NCBI RefSeq assembly: GCF_008520305.1 | Contig: NZ_ML703268.1 | Coordinates: forward strand, 150,784 to 214,783 | DNA length: 64,000 bases | Direction: 5' to 3' | Source of the DNA: Mesorhizobium sp. SARCC-RB16n | Lineage (GTDB): Bacteria > Pseudomonadota > Alphaproteobacteria > Rhizobiales > Rhizobiaceae | In this document: piece by piece, positions 40,171-49,272 of the stretch | How positions within the stretch are numbered: position 1 is the first letter of the stretch | How the letters are laid out: each line of letters begins with the position of its first letter | Translations under genes and position numbers: made by a program | The notes under the pieces: model-generated | Database searches by the model: none | Seen by the model: the letters and a program-made list of their open reading frames with translations, nothing else | Told to the model about the DNA's origin: nothing

Positions 40171-41162
40171 GGCCGTGTCCCTTCCGATGATCGCGAGGTG
40201 CGTGGCTTTCCAGGCCGGATGCGCCTTGCAATATGCCCCCACATCCGCTTCAGCGGCATGACATAAAGGCCGGCGAGCGACTGGTAGTCGCGCACATCGC
40301 GGTCGACCAGCCCGAACCTGAAGTCCTCGTCGGGCCTCGGAACACACAATGTTCCGAAGAGCCGATCCCAGAACGAGAAGAGCAGCCCGAAATTCTTGTC
40401 GTAGTGGCGCGGATCGACGCTGTGATGCAACTGGTGCCAATGAGGACACAGGATCAAATTGTTGAGCGGGCCGAACGAAATCTTGAAATGCGTATGCCTG
40501 ACGAAATCCATCATCAGGATGTTGCGCATGACATAGACGTTGACGCCAAAGACGGTCAGTTCGACAAGGTTCAGCGAAATCAGCGACCAGACGCCGAAGC
40601 AGAACCCCACGATGACGCCGTCCCAGGCTCGATTCATCAACTCGTCGAGCGGGTGGACCCGGTCCTTGGTGATCCCGACCATCACCTCGGCCGAGTGATG
40701 CACCTTGTGCAGTTCCCAAAGCAGCGGATAGCGATGCTGGGCGACGTGATAGAGATAGTAGGAAATGTCGTAAGCAAGCAGCATGCTGACGGTGAAGATC
40801 AGCACCGTCACTGGCCCTGCCGGCCCCTCCATCAGAGGCGGCTGGAACTGGAACAGTGTCGAAAACAGCCAGTTGGTCCCGTAGCCCACCGCCGTGACGA
40901 AGACAATTCCGGCGGGCAACATCAGGAAGGGCATCAGGGCCTTCTTCGTTACCCAGAACATCAGGTCGGCCTTCGCCGAGGGATGGGTGATGACCTCATG
41001 CGGGATGACGAATTCGAAAAACTCCCTCCAGTTCTTCTCCTCGACCGTGCGCCAATAGGCCACGAGCGCGCTGACAAAGGCAGTCAGCAGCAAAAGCCCG
41101 GTCGCCAGCAGACTGGTGCCCGAAATCTTGTCGAGGATCTTGCCAACCAGATCGTTCAGCAT
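40167..41162 (-). CDS. Fatty acid hydroxylase/sterol desaturase family protein
   Basis: A 331-residue membrane di-iron enzyme. The His boxes HVAQH near residue 140, HKVHH near 153 and HQLHH near 245 (HxxxH, HxxHH, HxxHH) ligate iron. About four to five helices. It likely hydroxylates an acyl chain or hopanoid/sterol-like lipid. An in-frame TTG at 41186 is possible; the ATG at 41162 gives MLNDLVGKILDK. It is translationally coupled to the GNAT gene downstream. Confidence 0.88.
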   Translation of the reverse strand: MLNDLVGKILDKISGTSLLATGLLLLTAFVSALVAYWRTVEEKNWREFFEFVIPHEVITHPSAKADLMFWVTKKALMPFLMLPAGIVFVTAVGYGTNWLFSTLFQFQPPLMEGPAGPVTVLIFTVSMLLAYDISYYLYHVAQHRYPLLWELHKVHHSAEVMVGITKDRVHPLDELMNRAWDGVIVGFCFGVWSLISLNLVELTVFGVNVYVMRNILMMDFVRHTHFKISFGPLNNLILCPHWHQLHHSVDPRHYDKNFGLLFSFWDRLFGTLCVPRPDEDFRFGLVDRDVRDYQSLAGLYVMPLKRMWGHIARRIRPGKPRTSRSSEGTRP

Positions 41163-41466
41163 TCCCACCGCCACGGTCAATTCCAAATATCAGCACGCCT
41201 TTACTCGAAAAGCGTCAATTAAATGCAATCGAAGACAGTTAAGAAACCCGAGCCTTGCTCTGGGCACGACAAGCCGCTGCTGGCAGAACATTGGGTGCTC
41301 ATCGCCAACGATTTCGCGACATGGCGGCCGCACCTTGGCGGTTCTCATGCAATCTCTTGCCCGCGCTGCGTGCATTCGGCGCCGCACAGCGGACAAGGCA
41401 AGCCTTTGTTAACCCTAATAATGTGTAATCAAGCTGTCGTGGTGTCGTAAACGAAAGCTTGGTCCC

Positions 41467-42771
41467 GTGAACGCAACCGGTCAGTCCGCAGTCTTCGGCA
41501 GGCGCAAAGAACCCCACACGGTCATCATCGCCCGAGGCAGCGAGATCAGGCACTTCACGATCCGCCCCTGGCTCGCGGCATTCATCGGTTCGGCACTCGC
41601 CGCGATTGCCATCGGCTATCTCCTGGCCACATCCTATCTCGTGCTGCGCGACGACCTGATCGGCGCCACCACCGCGCGCCAGGCGCGCATGCAGCAGGCT
41701 TATGAGGACCGCATTTCGGCGCTTCGCGCCCAGGTCGACCGCATCACCAGCAGGCAGTTGCTCGACCAGCAACTGATGGAAACCAAGGTCAGCGAACTGC
41801 TTGAGCGGCAGACGCAGCTCAGCCAGCGGCATGGCCGTCTCGGCCCGCTGCTCGAACGCGCCGAAAATGAGGTCGGAACGGTGCCCGCCGACGATCCGGC
41901 CGCGGCTGCCAAGCCGGACAAGCGCGCCGAGGTGACCGGCAGCATCAAGCAGCCGGCGCAGAACTACGCGGTCGCCAGCCTGGGCGCCGATCTCGGCACC
42001 GCCGACACGAGGCCCTTCTCCCTGTGGTCGACCCGCACCGATCCGCTGCCCACCGATTCAGCCGCCGATCGCGCCGACAAGCTGTTCGTCTCGATCAACC
42101 AGTCGCTGAAATCCATCGAGAACGAACAGCTCAGCCGAATCAGCACGCTCGCGGATAATGCCTACAAAAGCGCAGATGCCATCCAGCAGGCGCTGCAGGC
42201 AGCCGGACTGCCGGTCGACAGCAATTTCGGCAAGAACGAGAGCGATGTCGGCGGACCGTTGATCCCGCTCGACTCCTCGATGATCTTCGACAGCAAGGTC
42301 AAGGAACTGGACGAGGCGCTGGACACGCTCGATCAGCTGAAGAACGAAGCGCGCCGGCTGCCGCTTGCCAATCCCGCCCCCGGCCATTCCGTCACCAGCC
42401 CGTTCGGCGTGCGCACCGACCCCATCCTCGGCACGGCCGCGCTGCATTCGGGAATGGACTTCAGGGCACCTATCGGCATGGCGGCGCGGGTGACGGCGGC
42501 CGGCGTCGTGACCAAGGCCGGCTGGAACGGCGGTTATGGCCGCATGGTGGAAGTCGATCACGGCAACGGCTTTGCGACTCGTTACGGGCATCTGAGCGAG
42601 ATCGATGTGACGGTGGGCGAAAAAGTGGACGCCGGCGCCATCATCGGCAAGACCGGCAGCAGCGGACGCTCGACCGGCCCGCATCTCCACTATGAAGTGC
42701 GGCACAATGGCGAGGCGATCGATCCGCTGCGCTTCCTGACCGTCGGCAGGAAAGTCGCACAATATCTCTAG
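41467..42771 (+). CDS. M23-family peptidoglycan endopeptidase-like protein
   Basis: A 434-residue envelope protein with one transmembrane helix (WLAAFIGSALAAIAIGYLL, about residues 35-55), a coiled-coil region (residues about 65-160 with Arg/Gln-rich heptads), and a C-terminal LytM domain: HSGMDFRAPIG near residue 319, and HLHYEV near 402 with the His pair. The HxxxD and HxH zinc ligands are present, so it may be active. Such proteins cut or guide peptidoglycan at division. The start is a GTG at 41467. Confidence 0.92.
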   Translation: MNATGQSAVFGRRKEPHTVIIARGSEIRHFTIRPWLAAFIGSALAAIAIGYLLATSYLVLRDDLIGATTARQARMQQAYEDRISALRAQVDRITSRQLLDQQLMETKVSELLERQTQLSQRHGRLGPLLERAENEVGTVPADDPAAAAKPDKRAEVTGSIKQPAQNYAVASLGADLGTADTRPFSLWSTRTDPLPTDSAADRADKLFVSINQSLKSIENEQLSRISTLADNAYKSADAIQQALQAAGLPVDSNFGKNESDVGGPLIPLDSSMIFDSKVKELDEALDTLDQLKNEARRLPLANPAPGHSVTSPFGVRTDPILGTAALHSGMDFRAPIGMAARVTAAGVVTKAGWNGGYGRMVEVDHGNGFATRYGHLSEIDVTVGEKVDAGAIIGKTGSSGRSTGPHLHYEVRHNGEAIDPLRFLTVGRKVAQYL

Positions 42772-42926
42772 CGAGGGCGACCGCTCGCTTGCCGGCTGGA
42801 ATCCGCAACCACCGAGGGTGAGACGTCGTGGGTCGGCAGCTCTGTCCGTGTTCCGGATCATTTTTGAATTCCATTTGACTGAATAAATGTTTGATGCGAA
42901 CCTCACGTCAAGTGGGGACGCAAGGC

Positions 42927-44093
42927 ATGGCATTGCGGGGGACCAATCAGGAGTTCGGACGGCCGTACAACCGGCGTATCGTGCTGGAGTCCATCCGCCG
43001 TCATGGCCCGATAGCACGTGGCGACATCGCCAGGCATGTCGGGCTCACCGTCCAGACCGTGTCGACCATCGTTCGCGAACTGGAGGAACAGGGCTACATC
43101 CTGTCCGTGCGCGAAGAGCCGAAGGGGCGTGGCCTGCCACCGGCGACGCTGCGTATCAACCCGGAAGGCGGCTATGCCGTCGGCATCCACCTGACGCCGC
43201 TTGGAATAGACGCCGCATTGATCAATCTCAGCGGCGATGTCATCGAGAGTTCACGCCGCGAAGCGCCCAACGCGGCGCCCGATCATGCGTTCGAGCAGAT
43301 TGGCGCCATGGTCCGCGACCTGACGGGCAAGCGGCCCGGCGGCCGCGTCATCGGCATCGGCATGGCGCTTCCCGGTCCGTTCGACGTGGACTCCATGAGC
43401 TTTGTCGGCCCGACCACGATGACCGGTTGGAAGCACGTGGCGCTGCGTGAACGGCTGACGGCCGCGACGGGATTGCCGGCGTTCTTCGAGAGCGACATGG
43501 CCGCCGCCGCGATGGGCGAGCGGCTCTATGGCATCGGAGCCCGCCATTCCGACTATTATTATCTCTATTTCGGCGTTGGGCTTGGCGGCGCCATGATGCA
43601 TGACGGCGCCGTTCTGCGCGGCGCCTGGGGCAATGCCGGCGAGATCGGCCACATTCCCGTGGTCCCTGACGGCGAGCTTTGCCCCTGCGGCAACCGAGGC
43701 TGCCTCGAGCGCTACCTCTCGCTCGAAGCGCGGGGCCGCTGGGCCGGCGACGACACCGATTGGGTGGCGCAAGTCGGCCCGATCTTCCGCAACACCATCG
43801 CCATCATCGAAAACCTCTTCGACCCAGAGACGGTCGTGCTCGGCGGCTTGGCGGCATCGGAGTTGCTCGAACGCCTGGCAGACGCGGCCGAACCGCTGCA
43901 CAATTCGGTCTCGGCCCGCGCGGACCGCAAGACGCCGCGTGTCATCGTCGCCAGCGGCGGCCAGCATGCCGTGCTGCGCGGCGCCGCGGCCCTCGCCGTT
44001 TCCGGGGTGTTGTCGCCCCGCTTCGGCCAGATGTTCGCCGCCGAACGCGAGCGCGGCCGCGACATCCTTTCGGCCAGGGAGATTGCCGCATGA
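42927..44093 (+). CDS. ROK family transcriptional regulator
   Basis: A 388-residue repressor-like protein with an N-terminal winged helix (IVLESIRRHGPIARGDIARH and LTVQTVSTIVRELEEQG) and a ROK sugar-binding domain: GIGMALPGPFDVD near 142, GVGLGGAM, GEIGHIPV and the CPCGNRGCLE zinc motif near 250. The ATG at 42927 is chosen from starts at 42891/42894/42927. Stop and the ABC ATPase start overlap as ATGA, so the regulator is the first gene of the operon it probably controls in response to a sugar. Confidence 0.92.
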   Translation: MALRGTNQEFGRPYNRRIVLESIRRHGPIARGDIARHVGLTVQTVSTIVRELEEQGYILSVREEPKGRGLPPATLRINPEGGYAVGIHLTPLGIDAALINLSGDVIESSRREAPNAAPDHAFEQIGAMVRDLTGKRPGGRVIGIGMALPGPFDVDSMSFVGPTTMTGWKHVALRERLTAATGLPAFFESDMAAAAMGERLYGIGARHSDYYYLYFGVGLGGAMMHDGAVLRGAWGNAGEIGHIPVVPDGELCPCGNRGCLERYLSLEARGRWAGDDTDWVAQVGPIFRNTIAIIENLFDPETVVLGGLAASELLERLADAAEPLHNSVSARADRKTPRVIVASGGQHAVLRGAAALAVSGVLSPRFGQMFAAERERGRDILSAREIAA

Positions 44094-44854
44094 GCGAACC
44101 CCTGCTGGTGCTCGACAACGTGACCAAGAACTATGGCGCGATCGAAGCGCTGAAGGGGATCAGCTTTTCCATCGGCAAGGGCGAGGTCGTGGCGCTGCTC
44201 GGCGACAATGGCGCCGGCAAGTCGACGCTGGTCAAGATCATTGCGGGCGGTCTCGAACCGACCTCCGGCCGCATGCTGTTCGAGGGCAAGGACTTCCTGG
44301 CCCGGTCGCCGGCGGAAGCCAAGGCGGCGGGGATCGAAACCGTCTACCAGGACCTATCGCTCTGCACCAATGTCGACGTGGTGGCCAATTTCTTCATGGG
44401 CCGCGAGATCACCAGGAAGGTGCTTGGCATTCCCGTGCTCGATGAGCGCGCCATGGAAGCCGTCGTCGGCAAGGCGCTGGCCAGCGCCGGCACCCGCATT
44501 CCATCGCTGCGCACCAATGTCGAGCATCTCTCGGGCGGCCAGCGGCAGGCCATCGAGCTCAACCGCTTCGTGCATTGGGGCGGCAAGCTGGTGCTGCTCG
44601 ACGAGCCGTTCGCCGCGCTTGGCGTCGAACAGACGCGGCGCGGTCTCGACATGATCCGCCAGGTGGCGAGCCAGGGCATCGGCGTCGTCATCATCACCCA
44701 TATCATGCAGCAGGCTTTCCAGGTCGCCGACCGGATCGTGGTGATCCGGCAAGGCGTCGTGGCGGGCGATGTCGCACGCAACAAGACAAGTCCCGACGCG
44801 GTGATCAACATGATCACCGGGGAGACGCTCGCCGGTGCCGGACCGGCGGGCTAA
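44090..44854 (+). CDS. CUT2 sugar ABC transporter ATPase (single domain)
   Basis: The 254-residue ATPase has Walker A GDNGAGKST near 38, signature LSGGQRQ near 148 and Walker B LVLLDEPFAALG near 168. CUT2 ATPases are usually double-length (about 500 aa). Single-domain forms, as in the fructose FrcA type, occur. It energises uptake with the binding protein and permease that follow. Confidence 0.92.
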   Translation: MSEPLLVLDNVTKNYGAIEALKGISFSIGKGEVVALLGDNGAGKSTLVKIIAGGLEPTSGRMLFEGKDFLARSPAEAKAAGIETVYQDLSLCTNVDVVANFFMGREITRKVLGIPVLDERAMEAVVGKALASAGTRIPSLRTNVEHLSGGQRQAIELNRFVHWGGKLVLLDEPFAALGVEQTRRGLDMIRQVASQGIGVVIITHIMQQAFQVADRIVVIRQGVVAGDVARNKTSPDAVINMITGETLAGAGPAG

Positions 44855-44893
44855 GGGACAAAGAGGGGTCCGGCTTAACAGGGAGCCAACGAC

Positions 44894-45934
44894 ATGAAGC
44901 GAATACTTCTTGCTGTCTTCGGTATCCTGGCACTGGCTTTTGCCACGCTCACGCCGGCATTCGCGCAGTCCAAGGGTACTGTCTACTACATGGTGCCGAC
45001 ATTGCTCGACGAGTTCCAGACTGGCTCGGTGAGCGCGCTGGAGCTGTTCCTGAAACAGACCGGCTACGAGATGAAGACGCTGAACGCCGACAACAAGACC
45101 GACGCGCAGCAATCGCAGATGAACGACGTCATCGCGCTGAAGCCGGCGGCGATCATCCTGGCCGCCGTCGATTTCAATGCGTTGAAACCATCGATCGAGG
45201 CAGCCCGCGCCGCCGGCATTCCGATGATCGAGTTCGACCGCCAGATCACGTCGACACCGTCCGACTTCACATCGGTCGCGGGTACCGTCGAGATCGGCTA
45301 CGTCGCCGCGGACCAGGCCGAAAAGCTTCTTAAAGCCAAGAACGGCTCGGTGAAGGGCAAGGTCCTTCAGGTGCTTGGCGATCCCGGCGATCCCTACACG
45401 CTCGACATCCAGAAGGGTTTTGAAGAGAAGATGAAGGCGTTCCCGGACGTCAAGATCATCTCGCTGCCGGCCATGCAATGGGAGGCTAGCAATGCCGGCA
45501 CCATCGTTGCCGACCAGATGCTGGCCAACCCCGACATCGACCTGATCTTCAGCCATGCCGCACACCTGTCGGTCGCCGCTGTCGCTTCGCTCGAGGCCGC
45601 CGGAAAGAAGCCAGGCGACGTCATGCTGATGAGCTCGAACGGTGCGCCGGTCGGCCTCGACCTGATCCGCAAGGGCTGGCTCAACGTCGAGGTCGAGCAG
45701 CCGCTTTACGCACAGGCCGCTGCCGTCGCCATGTTTATGGACAAGGTCGTCAAGAAGGAAGAGATCAAGCCCGGCGAATACGACGTGCTTGGCCTGAAAT
45801 CGACCGTCACCAAGGAAGCCTGGGGCCCGAACATCAAGATTCCGGGCGCCGCCATCACCAAGGAGAACGTCGACAATCCGGCCTTTTGGGGCAACCAGAA
45901 GCCGCCGACCGACACGGTCAAATCAGTCGAATAG
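44894..45934 (+). CDS. CUT2 sugar ABC transporter, periplasmic binding protein
   Basis: A 346-residue protein with a signal peptide ([19 protein letters not shown], cleavage after AFA-Q near 26) and the type I periplasmic binding fold of ribose/fructose-binding proteins: [29 protein letters not shown] near 115, and [15 protein letters not shown]. The sugar is not decided by motifs. It starts 39 bases after the ATPase gene with a GGGAGCC site upstream. Confidence 0.93.
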   Translation: MKRILLAVFGILALAFATLTPAFAQSKGTVYYMVPTLLDEFQTGSVSALELFLKQTGYEMKTLNADNKTDAQQSQMNDVIALKPAAIILAAVDFNALKPSIEAARAAGIPMIEFDRQITSTPSDFTSVAGTVEIGYVAADQAEKLLKAKNGSVKGKVLQVLGDPGDPYTLDIQKGFEEKMKAFPDVKIISLPAMQWEASNAGTIVADQMLANPDIDLIFSHAAHLSVAAVASLEAAGKKPGDVMLMSSNGAPVGLDLIRKGWLNVEVEQPLYAQAAAVAMFMDKVVKKEEIKPGEYDVLGLKSTVTKEAWGPNIKIPGAAITKENVDNPAFWGNQKPPTDTVKSVE

Positions 45935-46051
45935 GCATGCCGCCTGAAACGCTCCGGGCCATACCCGGCCCGGAGCCTTTCCCTGCCCTCATGGAACGAG
46001 ACGCAGACAATTCGCTGCGGCCTTGATTGCGCACGCCAATCGGATCGACAC

Positions 46052-47047
46052 ATGAACCTTCGCACACGCCATGCCCTGGAGTTCGTCCTCGACAACCTCG
46101 TCTGGTTCATGCTGCTTCTTGTCCTGGTTGTCTTCTCGCTGTTCATCCCGAACTATTTCCAGCTCGGAATCTTCGCCAACATCATCGAGGCATCGAGCGT
46201 GCTCGGCGTCATGTCGATCGGCCTGGCGCTGGTCATTATTGCCGGTCACATGGACCTGTCGGTCGAATCCGTCGCCGCGCTCAGCGCCATGGCGGTGGGC
46301 ATCCTGTTTTGTTCCTCGGGCATCGGCCTCGGCGTCCAATTGCACCCGGAATGGCTGATGGTTCCGGTCTCGCTGCTGCTGGCGCTGGCCGTCGGCGGCC
46401 TCATCGGCGCGTTCAACGGCTATCTTGTGGTCAAGGTCAAGATGAGCGCTTTCATCATCACCTTGGCCTCCTACATCTGGGTACGCGGCCTCGTGCTGGT
46501 CATTTCGGGCGGCCGCTCGGCGCAGGACCTGGCGCCTGCCATCCGCTGGTTCGGCATCCAACGCCTGATCGGCCTGCCGCTTACCGCCTGGATCGCGGTC
46601 GCCTGTTTCGTGGTCTTCTCGCTGATCATGGCCAAGACGCCGTTTGGCAGGCACCTCGTGATGATCGGCGGCAATGAAACTGCGACCTTCCGCGCCGGCA
46701 TACGGGTGAATCGCAACTTGATCATCGCCTTCGTGCTCGCCGGCGCCATCGCCGGCCTGGCAGGCTGGCTGCTGGCGATCCGCACTTCGGGCGCCACCGC
46801 CAATCTGGGTGTAGGCCTTCTGTTCAATGCCTTTGCGGCCGTGGTTATCGGCGGCGTCAGCCTGAAGGGCGGCGTCGGCACCCTGCCCGGCGTCTACGCC
46901 GGCGTGCTTCTGCTCTCTGCCATCAACACGGCGATCAACCTGATGGGCCTGCCCGCCAACTTCACCCAGGTCATCCATGGCCTGCTGGTTCTGGCAGCCG
47001 TCTTGCTCGACGCATTCAAGCAAACCATCCGCCAAAGATTGGCATGA
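46052..47047 (+). CDS. CUT2 sugar ABC transporter permease
   Basis: A 331-residue integral membrane protein of the RbsC/FrcC type, with 8 to 10 helices and the coupling motif GGNETATFRAGIRVNR near residue 208. It forms the channel for the transporter. About 117 bases separate it from the binding protein gene. Its last codons and stop (ATTGGCATGA) are repeated twice more just downstream. Confidence 0.93.
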   Translation: MNLRTRHALEFVLDNLVWFMLLLVLVVFSLFIPNYFQLGIFANIIEASSVLGVMSIGLALVIIAGHMDLSVESVAALSAMAVGILFCSSGIGLGVQLHPEWLMVPVSLLLALAVGGLIGAFNGYLVVKVKMSAFIITLASYIWVRGLVLVISGGRSAQDLAPAIRWFGIQRLIGLPLTAWIAVACFVVFSLIMAKTPFGRHLVMIGGNETATFRAGIRVNRNLIIAFVLAGAIAGLAGWLLAIRTSGATANLGVGLLFNAFAAVVIGGVSLKGGVGTLPGVYAGVLLLSAINTAINLMGLPANFTQVIHGLLVLAAVLLDAFKQTIRQRLA

Positions 47048-47080
47048 GAGGGGATTGGCATGAGGCGGGAATTGGCATGA
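47038..47080 (+). repeat. Three copies of ATTGGCATGA at the permease-SDR junction
   Basis: ATTGGCATGA occurs at 47038-47047 (includes the permease stop), 47054-47063 and 47071-47080, with 16- and 17-base steps. The repeats carry a GCATGA that resembles a start-stop pair. A short tandem duplication of the gene end is the likeliest origin. Confidence 0.75.
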
Positions 47081-47093
47081 CAGGACGGCTCGC

Positions 47094-47864
47094 ATGACAG
47101 CACGACTGAAAGACAAGGTGGCGTTGATCGTCGGCAGCGCGCGCGGCATCGGCAAAGGCATCGCGCTGCGCTTCGCCGAAGAAGGCGCAAGGCTGGTGCT
47201 GGCCGATTCGGAGGAGGAGGCCGGGCAAGCAAGTGCGGATGAACTCGGCGTCCCCTTCATCCGCACCGACATCTCGGTAATGAGCGACGCCGAGGCCGCG
47301 GTGGCGCTTTCGCTGAAACACCACGGCCGCCTCGACATTATCGTCCAGAATGCCGGCATCTATCCCTGGCAGTTGATCGAAAACACCAGCACCGACGACT
47401 GGGACCGCGTTATGGCCGTCAACCTGCGCGGCACTTTCAATGCTAGCCGCGCGGCCCTGGCGCCGATGAAGGCGCAGCGCTTCGGGCGCATGCTCTACAC
47501 CTCTTCCATCACCGGCCCGCACGTTACCAGCCCCGGCCATGGCCATTATTCGGCGACCAAAGCAGGCATCAACGGCTTCATCCGCGCGGCCGCGCTGGAG
47601 TTTTCCGGCTACGGCATCACCGTCAACGGCGTCGAACCCGGCAATATCCTCACCGAAGCCATTCAGCAGCATCGCGGCGATGCCTATATCAAGAACATGG
47701 AGGATTCGATCCCGCTCGGCCGGCTCGGCAGCCCGCGCGACGTGGCTAACGCCTTCCTGTTCCTCGCCTCGGACGACGCCAGCTACATCACCGGCACGAC
47801 CATCGTCGTCGATGGCGGGCAATTGCTGCCCGAGGGCAAGGATTTCCGGATGGTGCCGCCGTGA
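47094..47864 (+). CDS. Short-chain dehydrogenase/reductase
   Basis: A 256-residue NAD(P)-dependent SDR: VGSARGIGKGIALRF (TGxxxGIG variant), NAGIY near residue 83, Ser in SSITGPH and YSATKAG with the Tyr/Lys pair near residue 152, and PEGKDFRMVPP at the end. It is the last gene of the ROK-ABC operon, so it probably oxidises the imported sugar or its lactol. Confidence 0.92.
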   Translation: MTARLKDKVALIVGSARGIGKGIALRFAEEGARLVLADSEEEAGQASADELGVPFIRTDISVMSDAEAAVALSLKHHGRLDIIVQNAGIYPWQLIENTSTDDWDRVMAVNLRGTFNASRAALAPMKAQRFGRMLYTSSITGPHVTSPGHGHYSATKAGINGFIRAAALEFSGYGITVNGVEPGNILTEAIQQHRGDAYIKNMEDSIPLGRLGSPRDVANAFLFLASDDASYITGTTIVVDGGQLLPEGKDFRMVPP

Positions 47865-47928
47865 AGCCGCGAGGCGCCTGCAGCCAGCAGTTCGGCCTCC
47901 GGCAGATGACTTGAAATATGGGTTTGAA

Positions 47929-48004
<76 letters not shown>

Positions 48005-48221
48005 GCTCCGGGCCGGACCTTTAAGCGGTCGGGACTGGCTTCGCAAGGCCAAATGAGCGTGGGACGCCCTGTTCACAGGCCGGATTTGCGAACAAAATGC
48101 CGGCTGTCAAAAAACCTTCTCCTGTTTGGCGTTATGATGGTTTGGTGCGCTTGACACCCGGTAGCGAACCCCTTATCCAGCGCCCCAACGACGAACACGG
48201 CTGACACGTGCTCGTCAATGC

Positions 48222-48298
48222 GCGGGTGTAGCTCAGTTGGTTAGAGTGCCGGCCTGTCACGCCGGAGGTCGCGGGTTCGAGCCCCGTCACTCGCGCCA
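48222..48298 (+). tRNA. tRNA-Asp (anticodon GUC)
   Basis: Acceptor GCGGGTG pairs with CACTCGC, then G and encoded CCA (48296-48298). The anticodon arm CCGGC-CTGTCAC-GCCGG gives GTC. The T arm is GCGGG-TTCGAGC-CCCGT. Length 77 with CCA. A lower-GC stretch follows. Confidence 0.96.
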
Positions 48299-48672
48299 TT
48301 TCTCTCAAGGGACACAAACCCTTGGCTTAGGAGAAATGTCGACGTTGTCTGTCAAAGATGCATGTATGCGGATGCGATCCAGAACCTTTCAAATCTGGGT
48401 TCGATCTGCCGTGCATGGGCCTGCGGCCATGATCGTGGTGCCCGGATGAGATTTGCTTCCTGTCAGCTCGGAAAGTCGGCTGCGGGCCCTGTTTCAGCTC
48501 CTACGTTGACAGATGTCTTCCCTTGGCCGGACGTTTGCGCCAGGCAAACCGCTCGAACGGGGCTTGCGCATCCGCCTAAAAAAAAGCTTGATTCACCTCT
48601 GAAATAACTTGGCCTGAAATAATCCGGCTACCATAACATACATACAGCCTGAACGACCCTGGAGGACTTACA
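48299..48672. other. 374-base spacer after tRNA-Asp
   Basis: No convincing gene. Just after the tRNA there is a nested inverted repeat: TTTCTC (48299-48304) / GAGAAA (48331-48336) enclosing CAAGGG (48306-48311) / CCCTTG (48319-48324), perhaps tRNA processing or termination. The part from about 48580 is AT-rich (26 G+C in 48601-48660) and has TGAAATAA twice (48600-48607, 48615-48622). A 37-codon frame (48336-48449) has AGGAG too close to its ATG. Confidence 0.5.
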
Positions 48673-49188
48673 GTGTCTATCGCCTCAACCACTTCGATGA
48701 GCACGGTGTTCACGGCCATAAGCTTTGCTGGCCTTACAATAGTTGCTTCCGCCATCTTTCCCGCCACTGCTTCGGCTGCTCGGCTTCAGCGATGCGCAAG
48801 GGAGGGCGGCATTTGCCGACTGCCATTTCCGGCTGAAGTGGTTTTTGGCGACGGAGGCCGCACTACATCGCGCTTTATCGACCGTGACGCGGTCCCATGC
48901 TCAACTCGCGTTTTTGGCGACCCTGCGCCTGGCCACGAAAAGACGTGCTCTATCGTGTTGCGCGATCGTGGCGAATCCGATGGCGGTTACGATGAGCCTC
49001 GCCGCGAGAGATGGGTGGCCTGTGCCGATGAAGGCGAATTCTGCGATTTCTATGGCCGCAAGGTGGTCAGGTATGGCGCGCGCGGCCGGTTCACGCAGGA
49101 CGTGTTCCGGGATGGCGTCGAATGCGACAATGATTCCTTCGGCGATCCCGCTCCCGACGCCGGGAAGCGCTGCTACATCAAGCAGTAG
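48673..49188 (+). CDS. Secreted Cys-rich protein with two FGDP repeats
   Basis: The 171-residue protein starts at GTG 48673 with an excellent GGAGG (48661-48665). A signal peptide ends near ATASA (about 35). The mature part is a tandem repeat of about 55 residues: each half has C-x5-C near the start, a V-C before an FGDPAP motif and K-x-C at the end (four Cys per repeat). FGDPAP occurs at about residues 81 and 157. The pattern resembles a small FGDP...K.C domain seen in secreted proteins of other bacteria and fungi, from memory. Function unknown. Confidence 0.8.
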   Translation: MSIASTTSMSTVFTAISFAGLTIVASAIFPATASAARLQRCAREGGICRLPFPAEVVFGDGGRTTSRFIDRDAVPCSTRVFGDPAPGHEKTCSIVLRDRGESDGGYDEPRRERWVACADEGEFCDFYGRKVVRYGARGRFTQDVFRDGVECDNDSFGDPAPDAGKRCYIKQ

Positions 49189-49272
49189 CTTCTCAACGCC
49201 CATCTAACAGGAGACATCGGTGGCCGGAACAGTCCGGCCTCCGGTGTGGCCTGCGAGCTCCGAGCAATCGCC

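Noticed and set aside
41223-41450. 75-codon frame in the spacer before the M23 gene
   Set aside because: No Shine-Dalgarno, no signal peptide or family, and it nearly touches the next start. The 280-base spacer shows nothing else clear.
48336-48449. 37-codon frame after tRNA-Asp with AGGAG nearby
   Set aside because: AGGAG is only two bases from the ATG, and AGGAG is part of an inverted repeat; no family.
48222-49260. Integrated element with attachment site at tRNA-Asp
   Set aside because: I looked for a second copy of the tRNA 3' end downstream and saw none, and no integrase is present.
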